Shown here: positions 23,047 to 33,000 of the stretch, piece by piece
Layout of the letters: every line of letters starts with the position of its first letter
Position numbering within the stretch: position 1 is the first letter of the stretch
DNA from: Paeniroseomonas aquatica
GTDB taxonomy: Bacteria; Pseudomonadota; Alphaproteobacteria; Acetobacterales; Acetobacteraceae
Assembly (NCBI RefSeq): GCF_030409335.1
Contig: NZ_JAUFPN010000036.1
Span: forward strand, 1 to 50,900
Length of the DNA: 50,900 bases
Direction: 5' to 3'
Notes under the pieces: generated by a model
What the model was told of the DNA's origin: nothing
Database searches by the model: none
Seen by the model: only the letters and a program-made list of their open reading frames with translations
Translations under genes and position numbers: made by a program

Positions 23047-23114
23047 GGAAGGCTCCGTATCGTCTGGGCGGCCTGATGCCGCTTCGATAGGCGTGGAGGT
23101 AGCCGTCCCGCGCT

Positions 23115-23138
23115 GTCATATCTTCTCGAGCATATGAC
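23115..23138. promoter_or_regulatory. Inverted repeat upstream of czcD
   Basis: Arms GTCATAT (23115-23121) and ATATGAC (23132-23138) separated by ten bases, in the divergent gap between the His-repeat gene and czcD. Resembles ArsR/SmtB operators. Confidence 0.5.
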
Positions 23139-23158
23139 GAATGATGACGGAGGCAATG

Positions 23159-24061
23159 ATGGGCGCTGGGCATGACCACACCACCGGCGCTGCCGGCAAC
23201 GAACGGGCGTTGTTAACAGCGCTGGCGCTTACCAGTGGCTTCATGGTGGCTGAGGTGGTGGCCGGGCTATGGTTCAACAGCCTGGCCCTGCTGTCCGATG
23301 CGGCGCACATGTTCACGGACGTGACCGCGCTGGGGATCGCCATCGCCGCCATCCGTATCGCCCGCCGCCCGGCTGACCGGCACCGCACATACGGCTACCA
23401 TCGATTCGAGGTGCTGGCCGCCGCCTTCAACGCCTCGCTACTGTTCCTGGTCGCCATGTACATATTATGGGAGGCAGTGCAGCGCTTCCGCGCCCCAGCG
23501 GAGGTGCAATCGCTTGGTATGCTGCTGGTGGCGCTGGGCGGGCTGGCGGTGAACGCGGCTTCCATGCGCCTCCTGCGCGGCCGTGGCGAAAGCAGCCTGA
23601 ACGTCAGAGGTGCTTACCTCGAAGTTTGGGCCGATTTGCTTGGCTCGCTTGGCGTGGTGGCGGCGGCACTGGTCATCCGCTTTACCGGCTGGTCCTGGGT
23701 GGACCCGCTGGTTGGCGTGGCGATCGGCTTCTGGGTGCTGCCGCGCACCTGGATCCTCCTTCGCGAGTCCACGAACGTTCTGCTGGAAGGCGTGCCGGAG
23801 GGCATCGACCTCGATGCGGTGGAACAGGCACTCCTGGCCCTGCCGGGCATCATCGGCGTGCATGACCTGCATGTCTGGGCGCTGTCTTCCGGTCGGGTTG
23901 CGCTGACCGCGCATGTCGAGGCGGATGATCGGTTGCACCGGGAGGAAGGATTGGAGGTGCTCGCCGGGAAGATGCTGGCGGAGCGCTTCCACATCACGCA
24001 CGTGGTGGTGCAGATAGAACTGCCCAAGACGCATACGGGGGCAGCGCTGATCATCCATTGA
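23159..24061 (+). CDS. czcD: CDF cation efflux protein CzcD
   Basis: Zn(II)/Co(II)/Cd(II)-proton antiporter of about 301 residues. The start MGAGHDHTT at 23159 has GGAGG at good spacing; 23141 and 23156 are also possible. TM2 site SLALLSDAAHMFTDVTALG and TM5 site AYLEVWADLLGSLGVV give the usual HxxxD/DxxxD ligands (TM5 has D...  with the first His replaced by E/V context), and the His-rich loop RPADRHRTYGYHRFE is typical. The C-terminal cytosolic domain (GVHDLHVWALSSGRVALTAH) is complete. Possibly repressed through the dyad upstream. Confidence 0.92.
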   Translation: MGAGHDHTTGAAGNERALLTALALTSGFMVAEVVAGLWFNSLALLSDAAHMFTDVTALGIAIAAIRIARRPADRHRTYGYHRFEVLAAAFNASLLFLVAMYILWEAVQRFRAPAEVQSLGMLLVALGGLAVNAASMRLLRGRGESSLNVRGAYLEVWADLLGSLGVVAAALVIRFTGWSWVDPLVGVAIGFWVLPRTWILLRESTNVLLEGVPEGIDLDAVEQALLALPGIIGVHDLHVWALSSGRVALTAHVEADDRLHREEGLEVLAGKMLAERFHITHVVVQIELPKTHTGAALIIH

Positions 24062-24257
24062 CGGTGGCACTGACGGTAATCCGGACATGTTTTGTCATAA
24101 TGTAGAGAGGTTACTACGAACGAACGCTGCTAACCCGTGGCCTGACCAGACGGAGGCGATCGTGCAGCAGGGCGGGAATACAAGCGGCCGGCCAGCCTTG
24201 GCCTGCAGCACTTCTTTCGATAGGGCGCTGCGGCGCCTCGACGGGGGCGACTGAACC

Positions 24258-25046
24258 ATGTCCGGTCTCACCCCGGATGGCGGGAGCGCCGTGCCTAACC
24301 TGCGCGATGCCCTTGCACCGGAGCCGCATGTCCTCATCGTCGAGGACGATGGCGAAGTCCGTCATCTGCTTGCCCGGTTGCTACGGGAAAATGGTTTCGC
24401 CGTCAGCGCCGCCCGAGATGGCCGGGAGATGCGGGAGGTGCTGCGCGCCGCCATGCCTCCAGTCGAGCTGGTGCTGCTGGACGTGATGCTGCCGGGCATT
24501 TCGGGCATGGATTTGCTGCGCGAGATCCGCACCACCTCGCGCCTGCCGGTGGTGATGCTGACGGCCCGGGGCGAAGAGACCGACCGCGTGCTTGGCCTCG
24601 AATTCGGCGCTGACGACTACGTCACCAAACCCTTCGGCCGTCGCGAATTGGTCGCCCGGCTGCGCGCCGTTCTGCGCCGGGTGGAGGGCGGCAGCGACGC
24701 GGCGGCGGCGGCGCCAGCGGGGGCCGCCGCCGTGCTGCGCTTTGCCGGCTGGACGCTGGAGCCCGGGAGGCGCGAGTTGACCTCTCCCGCCGGGGCGTTG
24801 GTGGATTTGTCCGGTGCGGAATTCGACCTGCTGATGGCTTTCCTTGCCCATCCTCAGCGGGTGCTGGGCCGCGACCAGCTGCTGGAAGTGGGCCGCCGGC
24901 GGCTCGGCGACGCCTTCGACCGCACCGTGGACGTGCAGGTCAGCCGCCTCCGGCGCAAGATTGAGCCAAACGAAAGTGCACCACCGCTCATCAAGACGGT
25001 ACGTGGCGTTGGCTATGTCTTCGTAGCAACAGTTGAACGCGCATGA
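24258..25046 (+). CDS. OmpR-family response regulator (CzcR-like)
   Basis: A 262-residue two-domain regulator. Receiver: HVLIVEDDGEVRHLL acidic pocket, phospho-acceptor Asp75 in LVLLDVMLPG, Lys in TKPFGRRE. DNA-binding winged helix: LSGAEFDLLMAFLAHPQRVL and RTVDVQVSRLRRKIEP. It overlaps the kinase gene by four bases (ATGA). Position directly before the czc genes suggests control of czcCBA by periplasmic Zn/Cd/Co. Close paralogue of 46488-47279. Confidence 0.92.
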   Translation: MSGLTPDGGSAVPNLRDALAPEPHVLIVEDDGEVRHLLARLLRENGFAVSAARDGREMREVLRAAMPPVELVLLDVMLPGISGMDLLREIRTTSRLPVVMLTARGEETDRVLGLEFGADDYVTKPFGRRELVARLRAVLRRVEGGSDAAAAAPAGAAAVLRFAGWTLEPGRRELTSPAGALVDLSGAEFDLLMAFLAHPQRVLGRDQLLEVGRRRLGDAFDRTVDVQVSRLRRKIEPNESAPPLIKTVRGVGYVFVATVERA

Positions 25047-26464
25047 TGCGCGTGCTCGCACGGATCTGGCCAGATAGCCTCGCGGGCCGCACCACCCTGG
25101 TACTGCTCGTTGGTTTGCTGGCGCTGCATCTCGGCAGCGTCTGGATCCACGAGACGGCGCTGCGCGGCAGCGACCAAGTGGCGCGGGAGCGCTCCTTGGC
25201 CGAAGGCCTGGCCCGCGCTGGCCGGGCCTTGGCCGCCTTGCCCGAGGCCGAGCGCGACCGGGCGGCACATGCCCTGTCCAGTCCCGGGTTAGAATTGCAC
25301 TGGCGCCAGGGCCTGCCCCCGGCCGAGGAGGCCGGAGCGGACCCCCACCTACTAACTGTGCGGGAATCACTGGCCCGGACAGCGCCGGAGTTGGTGAGCG
25401 TCAGGTTGGGATGGGCCGATGATGAGCGTCACCTACTCGTGGGCGTGCTGCCGATCGGCGAGGCAGGAGCCATTTCCTTTGCAGCGCCAATCTTTCGCAC
25501 CAGCCATGCCGCGCCTTTTGACCCGGGTGGCTTGACCTCGCTCGCCGCCATGGCGATTGGGATTGGCCTCGCCTCGATCTTCGTGGTGCGCGGGCTGACC
25601 CGGCCATTGCGCGATCTGTCGGCCGCCGCCGACCGCGTCGGGCGCGATGCCGGCGCGATCCGGGTGTCCGAGTCCGGCCCGACAGAAGTCCGCCGTGCAG
25701 CGGCTGCCTTTAATGCGATGCAGGAGCGTATCCGCCGATTGCTGGAGGATCGCACTCAGGCCCTCGCCGCCGTCTCACATGACCTGCGAACGCCGATCAC
25801 CCGGCTGCGTCTTCATGCCGGCTTCCTCGATGATGTCGAGGCACGTGAACGGATCGACGCCAACCTTGACGAGATGGCTGCGATGGTCGAGTCGACGCTC
25901 GACTACCTCCGCGAGGGCCGCGAGACCGAGGAACGCCGCGCCGCCGACTTGGTGACCGTGCTGCGCACCGTCTGCGATGCCGCTACCGACGCGGGCGGCG
26001 AGGTGAGTTATGCGGGACCGGAGACGCTGGTGCTGCCGTTGCGTCCGGTGGCGATGCGGCGGGCGCTGACCAACTTGGTCGGCAATGCCGTTGCCTATGG
26101 CGACACCGCCCGGCTGGCGTTGCGGAGGGAGGCGGGGCGGGTGGTGATCGAAGTTGCAGACGATGGCCCCGGCATCCCCGAGGCGCAGCTCGAGGCCGTG
26201 TTCGAACCGTTCCGCCGACTGGAGGCGAGCCGCAATCGGGCCACCGGCGGCGTTGGCCTGGGGCTTACCATTGCTCGCCGGGCGGTCGAGGCTGAAGGCG
26301 GGACGCTCCGCTTGGTGAACCGCACAGGCGGCGGCCTTTCGGCGATCGTCTCGCTGCCTTTTGCCAGAACCGAACCGGAACCTGCGTCCCGAGGCGCCAA
26401 CGGCAGCCGGGCGGCCGGGATGCCGGCTGGGGCGGCACATGATCCCGTCCGGGGCATCGCTTGA
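25043..26464 (+). CDS. Sensor histidine kinase (CzcS-like)
   Basis: Membrane kinase of 473 residues. TM1 TTLVLLVGLLALHLGSVW, a periplasmic sensor of about 120 residues, TM2 LAAMAIGIGLASIFVVRG, HAMP, H-box AAVSHDLRTPITRLR with His246, N-box NLVGNAVAYG, G1 DDGPGIPEAQ and G2 GGVGLGLTIARR. The paralogue at 45085-46491 has its phospho-His at the same residue number. No Met- or His-rich cluster is seen in the sensor domain, so the ligand is unclear; Zn/Cd by neighbourhood. Confidence 0.92.
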   Translation: MMRVLARIWPDSLAGRTTLVLLVGLLALHLGSVWIHETALRGSDQVARERSLAEGLARAGRALAALPEAERDRAAHALSSPGLELHWRQGLPPAEEAGADPHLLTVRESLARTAPELVSVRLGWADDERHLLVGVLPIGEAGAISFAAPIFRTSHAAPFDPGGLTSLAAMAIGIGLASIFVVRGLTRPLRDLSAAADRVGRDAGAIRVSESGPTEVRRAAAAFNAMQERIRRLLEDRTQALAAVSHDLRTPITRLRLHAGFLDDVEARERIDANLDEMAAMVESTLDYLREGRETEERRAADLVTVLRTVCDAATDAGGEVSYAGPETLVLPLRPVAMRRALTNLVGNAVAYGDTARLALRREAGRVVIEVADDGPGIPEAQLEAVFEPFRRLEASRNRATGGVGLGLTIARRAVEAEGGTLRLVNRTGGGLSAIVSLPFARTEPEPASRGANGSRAAGMPAGAAHDPVRGIA

Positions 26465-26501
26465 TCCCCTTCCACATCAACAGACCCGCAGGAGACATTC
26501 A

Positions 26502-26900
26502 ATGCGACGCAGAACAATGATGCAGGCCACGGCAACGATCCTGGCCGGCGCCGCTCCCGCGACATCCTGGTCGCAGGCGGCGGGTGGCCACGCCCATAGT
26601 GGTTCGGAGCAGAAGATCGGCCCCTATGAGGTGGATTTGACGGTCCGCGGCAGCGAGGCCGCGTTGATCATCGTGGACGACAAGGAGCAGCCGGTGGACG
26701 CGGCGCGGTTCGGCGCCACGGCCGTTGTGCTCGCCCGCGGCAATGAGCGCCGGACGGTGGAATTTCGCCCGGCCGGCGCCAATCGGCTGACCGCCGCCGT
26801 CGACTTCCCGTTCGATGGGAAGTTCCGCGCGACCGTGACCCTGCGCGGGCCGAACGGCAACCTGGGATCGGCCCGCTACAACGTTGATCCGGTGCGCTAA
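26502..26900 (+). CDS. Small periplasmic protein of czc clusters
   Basis: A 132-residue exported protein, ATG preceded by AGGAG. Signal peptide MRRRTMMQATATILAGAAPA, short His motif GGHAHSGSEQKIGPYEVDLT, then a beta-rich domain with AALIIVDDKEQPVDAARFGA and TVTLRGPNGNLGSARYNVDP. Proteins of this plan (signal, HAH, GPY-V-L, DDK-PVD) accompany czc operons; no function assigned to my knowledge. Stop lies 3 bp before the next start. Confidence 0.7.
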   Translation: MRRRTMMQATATILAGAAPATSWSQAAGGHAHSGSEQKIGPYEVDLTVRGSEAALIIVDDKEQPVDAARFGATAVVLARGNERRTVEFRPAGANRLTAAVDFPFDGKFRATVTLRGPNGNLGSARYNVDPVR

Positions 26901-26903
26901 GGC

Positions 26904-27269
26904 ATGCGGTACGGCGTGCGAGCCATGGCACTGGGAGCGGGATGGCGGTCGTTAGTGGCGCGCCTTCTATCCGTTGCCGTCCTGCTCGCCGCCCTGCTCG
27001 TGCCGCCCGTTTCTGAGCACGCCTCTGCAGTTGCAACGCAGCCAGTCTGGGCGGCAATGCCGTCATCTGACTCCAATGACCAGTCATCCGACCATCACGA
27101 TGGAATGGCCCACCCGGGGGCGCATTGCGCCTGCCATCTGGGCGATCGGGTCGACCCCCAGGGCCAGCCTGGGCCTACAGCTTTCGGGCGTGCCGAGCAT
27201 CCGATCCGCACGATCCGCACTTATACTTCCCGCAACGCGGATCCACCTTCTCGGCCCCCGCAAGCCTGA
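26904..27269 (+). CDS. Small exported protein with HCACH motif
   Basis: A 121-residue protein with hydrophobic leader (LLSVAVLLAALLVPPVSEH) and a mature segment SSDHHDGMAHPGAHCACHLG, rich in His and with a CAC motif, ending SRNADPPSRPPQA. Pattern resembles DUF2946-like small proteins before CzcC in alphaproteobacteria. Metal binding plausible, unproved. A longer competing frame of czcC overlaps its 3' half but is not needed. Confidence 0.6.
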   Translation: MRYGVRAMALGAGWRSLVARLLSVAVLLAALLVPPVSEHASAVATQPVWAAMPSSDSNDQSSDHHDGMAHPGAHCACHLGDRVDPQGQPGPTAFGRAEHPIRTIRTYTSRNADPPSRPPQA

Positions 27270-27346
27270 TCGAACCGCCGTTCCAGTCTGCCTCCGATTT
27301 TGGGGACGGGCTCGCTTCGTGTTCCTTCAGTTTCGGGTGCCTGCCG

Positions 27347-28696
27347 ATGTTTCTCCACTTCAGCTTCGCTTGCGGCCTGGCCGTTGTTGTCACTACCGCC
27401 ACATCGGCGGCGGCGGAGCCGGCAAGCCGCCGTCATGCGGCCGCGCCAACGCCCGCCTCAGCCAGCACCCTCACCATCACCACGCCGCAGCAAGCCGTGG
27501 AACTTGCCCTAGCTCGCGCGCCCATTCTGCGCAGCGCCGAGGCGAGCCGCCGGGCCGCGCTGGGCGACCGCGTCCAGGCCGGGCTTCGCCCGAATCCGGA
27601 GGCCCGGATCGACAACCAGAGCTTTCTTGCATCAGGCCCCTACCGGGGCGGCAGCCCCCTTGAGACGAGCGTAGGCCTGTCGCAGCGCATCGAAACCGCT
27701 GGCAAGCGGCAGGCGCGCGTTGAGGCCGCGGGCCGCGCCCTGACGATCACTGGCCTCGATGCTGAGGCGGTGCGTCTGGATCTGATTCGCGAGGTGGTGC
27801 GCGCCCTCGCCGACGCCGTGGCGGGCGCCCGGGCGGTTGGGATCGCCCAGGAGCGGGTACGCCTCGCTGACGAGGTATTGCGCGCCACACGCGCGCGCTT
27901 CGAGGCCGGGCGCGAGCCCTTCGTGCAGCAGCGCCGAGCCGAGGTGGCGCGGGAGACCGCCGCCGTCGGCTTTGAGCGCTCGCAACGCGAGGCCGCAGTG
28001 TTGCAGCGCGCCTTGTCGGTGCTGCTGGCGGCGCCGCGGGTGGAGTTCGACGCCGACCGCGCGGCATGGTTCGACGACCTCGGGCCGCGGCCCAACCCCG
28101 CCCGCGCGCCAGCGCTTCCGCCCGGTCAGCTTGACCGGTTGCGGCTGGACGCCCTGGTCAACCAGCGCCGGTCCGAGTTGGACCTGCAGCGGCGGAATGC
28201 AATCCCGGACTTCACCGTCAGCGGGGGCGTCAGCCGGCTCCGTGAGGCTTCCCAGACCGGCACCGGCACCGCTTTCGTCGTGGGGCTCTCGGTGCCGCTG
28301 CCGATCTTCGACCGCAACCAGGGGAACATCCTGCGCGCCGGCGCCGAGGTGAACCGGGCCGAGGCCGATGCGGAGCGCGGCCGGCTCTACCTGGACGCCA
28401 CATTTACTGATGCCGAGCGTCGGCTAGATCAGGCCTGGCGCGCTGCGGATTCACTCCGCCGTACCGTGCTGCCGGCCGCCATCGAAGCCGCAGGCTTCGC
28501 CCGGGAGGGCTACGCCGCCGGCCGCTTCTCGCTACTGGAGGTGCTGGATGCGCAGCGTGTTTTGTCGGATGTGCGGGACCAGCTCAACCTCGCCCTGTTG
28601 GATGTTCAGCAGGTCCGGGCCGACATCGCCAGGCTGCGCGGCACCGTGGCTAATCCGCCCGCGCCCATCCTTCCCGCAGGGAACCAGCGCCCATGA
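27347..28696 (+). CDS. czcC: Outer-membrane factor CzcC
   Basis: TolC/OEP-family channel of about 449 residues from MFLHFSFACG, chosen because a signal peptide follows at once (GLAVVVTTATSAAAEP); the frame is open to 27125. Repeats: ITTPQQAVELALARAPILRS, TSVGLSQRIETAGKRQARVE, and second-half FVVGLSVPLPIFDRNQGNIL. Stop overlaps czcB by four bases. First pump gene of czcCBA. Confidence 0.92.
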   Translation: MFLHFSFACGLAVVVTTATSAAAEPASRRHAAAPTPASASTLTITTPQQAVELALARAPILRSAEASRRAALGDRVQAGLRPNPEARIDNQSFLASGPYRGGSPLETSVGLSQRIETAGKRQARVEAAGRALTITGLDAEAVRLDLIREVVRALADAVAGARAVGIAQERVRLADEVLRATRARFEAGREPFVQQRRAEVARETAAVGFERSQREAAVLQRALSVLLAAPRVEFDADRAAWFDDLGPRPNPARAPALPPGQLDRLRLDALVNQRRSELDLQRRNAIPDFTVSGGVSRLREASQTGTGTAFVVGLSVPLPIFDRNQGNILRAGAEVNRAEADAERGRLYLDATFTDAERRLDQAWRAADSLRRTVLPAAIEAAGFAREGYAAGRFSLLEVLDAQRVLSDVRDQLNLALLDVQQVRADIARLRGTVANPPAPILPAGNQRP

Positions 28697-29943
28697 AGCC
28701 GATCATTCCGTTCCTCGTCGGCGGCGCCATCGCCCTTGGCGTCGTGGCTCTTGTCCCGGGCGTGCCGGCGGCGCTGCGGGTCGGATTAGCCCTTGCACCG
28801 GCGAGCCAGGGCCTAGCCCCAGCGCAGGCGGCGGCTGGCGATGGCCACGGGCATAAGCCGGGCGAAAGCCATGGCGGCGAAGCTGCCCCCGAAGGCAGCA
28901 TCCGCATGACCGAGGCGCAGATTGCCGGCGCGGCGATCGAACTCGCGGATGCTGTCCCGGGCGCGGTGGTCCGGCGGGTTTCCCTGCCCGGGACGGTGGC
29001 GGCTAATGCCGACCGGCTGGCGCGCGTTCCGGCGCGGGTCGCCGGCATTGTCACCGCCCTGCACAAGCGGCTGGGCGACCAGGTCGCCGCCGGTGAGGTG
29101 CTGGCGCTGATCGAAAGCGCCGAGATCGCCACGGTAAAAGGCGAGTATCTTGCCGCGCTGCGGACGACTGAGCTCGCTCGCGTCACCTTCGAGCGCGAGC
29201 AGCGGCTTTGGCAGCGCAAGGTCTCCGCCGAGCAGGACTTCCTAAAGGCGCGGACCGACTGGCAGGAGGCGCAGATCCGGCTCGACCTCTCACGACAGAA
29301 GCTGGCGGCCCTTGGCCTCGGCCAAGCCGAGGTGGAGGCGCTGCCGCGGCAGCCCATTGAGGCGTTGCGGCGGCAAGAAGTACGAGCGCCGATTGCTGGC
29401 CGGGTCACCGCCCGCCCCATTGTGCTCGGCGCCGCCGTTGCGGCGGAGGCGGAGGTATACACGGTAGCTGACCTCGCCACCGTCTGGGTTGAGATGGCGG
29501 TGCCGCCGGCCGACCTGAGCTTCGTCAAGGAAGGCATGAGCGTGCGGGTGCGCGGCGAGGGCGAGACGCGCGCCGAGGGCCGCCTCGTCTTCCTCAGCCC
29601 AGTGCTTGATCCGGAGACGCGCTCGGCCCGTGCTGTAGTCGAGCTACCCAACCCGGAAAACACTTTCCGGCCCGGCGGCTATGCCACCGCCGATGTCGCC
29701 ACCGCCGAGCAGCCGGTGGATGTGCTGGTCCCCCGTGGCGCCGTGCAGCAGATCGAAGGGGAGAGCGTGGTCTTCGTCCGCACCCCGGACGGCTTTGAGA
29801 AGCGCGAGGTGGTGCTTGGCCGCGGCGACCAGGATGCCGTTGAGGTGGTGTTCGGCCTTGATGCTGGCGAACGCTATGCGGCGGGCAACACTTTCGTCCT
29901 CAAGGCCGAACTCGGCAAGTCCGAAGCCGAGCACTCGCACTGA
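28693..29943 (+). CDS. czcB: RND periplasmic adaptor CzcB
   Basis: Membrane-fusion protein of 416 residues. N-terminal anchor, then a His-rich linker GDGHGHKPGESHGGEAAPEG (approximately residues 52-72) typical of the Czc type and no YHS metal-binding motif, unlike CusB of this window. Lipoyl/barrel-sandwich PARVAGIVTALHKRLGDQVA, hairpin, and VWVEMAVPPADLSFVKEGMS. Followed after 75 bp by czcA. Confidence 0.92.
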   Translation: MKPIIPFLVGGAIALGVVALVPGVPAALRVGLALAPASQGLAPAQAAAGDGHGHKPGESHGGEAAPEGSIRMTEAQIAGAAIELADAVPGAVVRRVSLPGTVAANADRLARVPARVAGIVTALHKRLGDQVAAGEVLALIESAEIATVKGEYLAALRTTELARVTFEREQRLWQRKVSAEQDFLKARTDWQEAQIRLDLSRQKLAALGLGQAEVEALPRQPIEALRRQEVRAPIAGRVTARPIVLGAAVAAEAEVYTVADLATVWVEMAVPPADLSFVKEGMSVRVRGEGETRAEGRLVFLSPVLDPETRSARAVVELPNPENTFRPGGYATADVATAEQPVDVLVPRGAVQQIEGESVVFVRTPDGFEKREVVLGRGDQDAVEVVFGLDAGERYAAGNTFVLKAELGKSEAEHSH

Positions 29944-30018
29944 CGCGACCCGACGACCGACGGCGCGCAGGCGCCACAGGTCTGAATCGGCCCGCTCTCC
30001 TCATGAAGGCGCCGGACT

Positions 30019-33000
30019 ATGATTGCAGCTATTCTTAATTTTTCCGTCCGGCAGCGTTGGCTGGTGGTGCTGCTGGTCGCGGCGGCGGCGGGCTTCGGCC
30101 TGCGTTCGCTGCAGTCGCTGCCGATCGACGCGGTGCCCGATATCACCAACAATCAAGTACAGATCAACACCTTAGCTCCAGCGCTTTCGCCTTACGAGGT
30201 CGAGAAGCAAGTGACTTTCCCGGTCGAGACAGCGCTGGCCGGCATCCGCGGTCTGCAATCGACGCGCTCGCTCTCGCGCAACGGCTTCTCTCAGGTCACC
30301 GCGATTTTCAGCGACCAGGTCGATGTGTACTACGCCCGGCAACAGGTGCTGGAACGCCTCTCTGACGCGCGTGAGCTGCTGCCGCCCGGCGCCGAGCCGC
30401 GCATGGGGCCAATCTCAACCGGCCTTGGCGAGATTTACATGTGGGCGATCGACTATGCCCCGCGGCGCACGGGTGACGTGGTGCGCGACGGCCGGCCGGG
30501 CTGGCAAGCCGATGGCAGCTACGTCTCGGCTGAAGGCCAGCGGCTGACGACGGAGCTGGAGCGCATCGCTTATCTGCGGACCTTGCAGGACTGGGTGGTT
30601 CGGCCTCAGCTGCGCAATGTGCACGGGGTCGCCGGCGTCGATTCGATCGGTGGCTTGGTAAAGCAGTTCCACATCCAGCCGGACCCGGCACGGCTAATCG
30701 GCCTTGGCCTCTCGCTTGCGGATGTGGCCGACGCGCTGGAGCGCAATAACGCCAGCCGCGGCGCCGGCTATATCGAGCGCGGTGGCGAAGGGTACGTCGT
30801 GCGCTCCGGTGGTCGATTGGAGACGTTAGAGGATATCGGCAACGTTGTGGTCTCGACCCGCGAGGGCGTGCCGGTCCGGGTCCGCGACATCGCCCAGGTG
30901 CTGATCGGGCGGGAGTTGCGCACCGGCAGTGGCAGCATTGGCGGGCAGGAAGCGGTGATTGGCACCGCGCTGATGCTGATCGGCCAGAACAGCCGCACCG
31001 TCGCCGCGGCGGTCGATGCGAAGGTTCAGGAGATCGCCCGCACCCTGCCGCCCGGGATCCAGCTTCGCACCGTCCTCAACCGGACCGAACTGGTGGATGC
31101 CACGGTGTGGACGGTGGCAAAGAACCTCGCCGAGGGGGCGCTGTTGGTTGTCGTGGTGCTGTTCCTGCTGCTCGGCAACCTGCGGGCCGCAGTGGTCACG
31201 GCATTGGTCATCCCGGTGACCATGTTGATGACCGCGACGGGGATGCTGGAAGCCGGCATCAGTGCCAATCTGATGAGCCTCGGCGCGCTTGATTTCGGGC
31301 TGATCGTGGACGGGGCGGTGATCATCGCCGAGAACAGCCTGCGCCACTTGGCGGACAAGCAGACCCACCTGGGACGCAAGCTGACCTTGCCGGAGCGGCT
31401 GGAGACGGTTGCGGCCTCGGCGCGAGAGATGATCAAGCCATCGGTCTTCGGCCAAGCCATCATCATCCTGGTCTATGTTCCTCTGCTCAGCTTCCAAGGC
31501 GTCGAGGGCAAGATGTTCGCGCCGATGGCGATGACCGTCATCATCGCGCTGGTGGTAGCCTTCGTCCTATCGCTCACCTTTGTGCCGGCGATGATCGCGC
31601 TGGTGGTCACCGGCAAGGTGCAGGAGAGAGACAATTGGCTGGTGCGCGGCCTCAAGCGAGCCTATGCGCCAGCGCTGCGGTTCTCTATCCGCCGGCCAGT
31701 GCCGGTCATCGGCGCCTCCGCCCTGCTCTTTGCCGGTGCGCTCTTGCTCGGGTCGCGCCTTGGCTCGGAGTTCATCCCACAGCTGGATGAGGGCAATATT
31801 GCAATGCACGCGCTCCGCATTCCCTCAACCTCGCTCACCCAATCACAGGCGATGCAATTGCGGGTCGAGCAGACGGTGTCGCGCTTCCCCGAGGTGGCGT
31901 TGGTCTTCTCCAAGACGGGCACGGCGGAGGTCGCCGCCGACCCGATGCCGGTGAACGTCTCGGACGCATTCGTCATCCTCAAGCCGCGGGACCAATGGCC
32001 GGATCCGTCCCTAACAAAGGAGGAACTGGTTCGCCGCGTGCAGGAGGCTGTGCAGCAGGTACCCGGCAACAATTACGAATTTACTCAGCCTATCCAGATG
32101 CGGTTCAACGAACTGCTGGCGGGCACCCGTGGCGACCTCGCGGTCAAGGTCTTCGGTGAAGAATTTGGCCCAATGCTTGCAACGGCAAACCAAGTGGCCG
32201 GTGTGTTGCGCGGCATTGCCGGCGCCGAGGATGTCCGGGTGGAGCAGGCGACGGGGCTGCCCTTCTTGGAGATCACCGTGGACAAGGCGGAGATCGCCCG
32301 GCGCGGCCTCAGCCTCAACGCTGTGCAGGAGGTCATCGGTACCGCCATCGGCGGCCGCGAGGCCGGCTTCGTCTTCGAGGGCGACCGCCGCTTCGCCATC
32401 ATCGTCCGGGTGCCGGAGGTAGTGCGGAACGACATCGAGGCGTTGCGGAACCTGCCCGTGGCGCTGCCTAATGAAGGGCGCTCAGGGTCAAGCACGGCGT
32501 CGGTGCCGCTGCGCAGCCTTGCCGCCTTTAATTTGACCGAGGGGCCGAACCAGGTCAGCCGCGAAAACGGCAAGCGGCGTGTAGTGGTCACCGCCAATGT
32601 CCGCGGCCGCGACATCGCCTCGGTGGTGGCGGAGGCACAGGCCGGGGTGGCACGTGAGGTGCGGCTACCGGCCGGGTACTTCATCACATGGGGCGGGCAG
32701 TTTGAGAACTTGGAAGCCGCGCGCCAGCGGCTTCTGGTGGTGGTGCCTGGCTGCTTTTTCCTGATTTTCCTGCTGCTCTACAGCGCGCTTGGCTCGCCGC
32801 GGGATGCGCTGCTGGTGTTCAGCGCGGTGCCGCTGGCACTCACCGGTGGCATCGCCCTGCTTTGGCTGCGCGACATGCCACTATCGGTTTCGGCTGCGGT
32901 TGGCTTCATCGCGCTGTCCGGCGTCGCTGTTTTGAACGGCTTGGTCATGCTGAACCACATCAAGCAACTGCGGGCTGAGGGGCTCGGGCGCGAGGATGCG

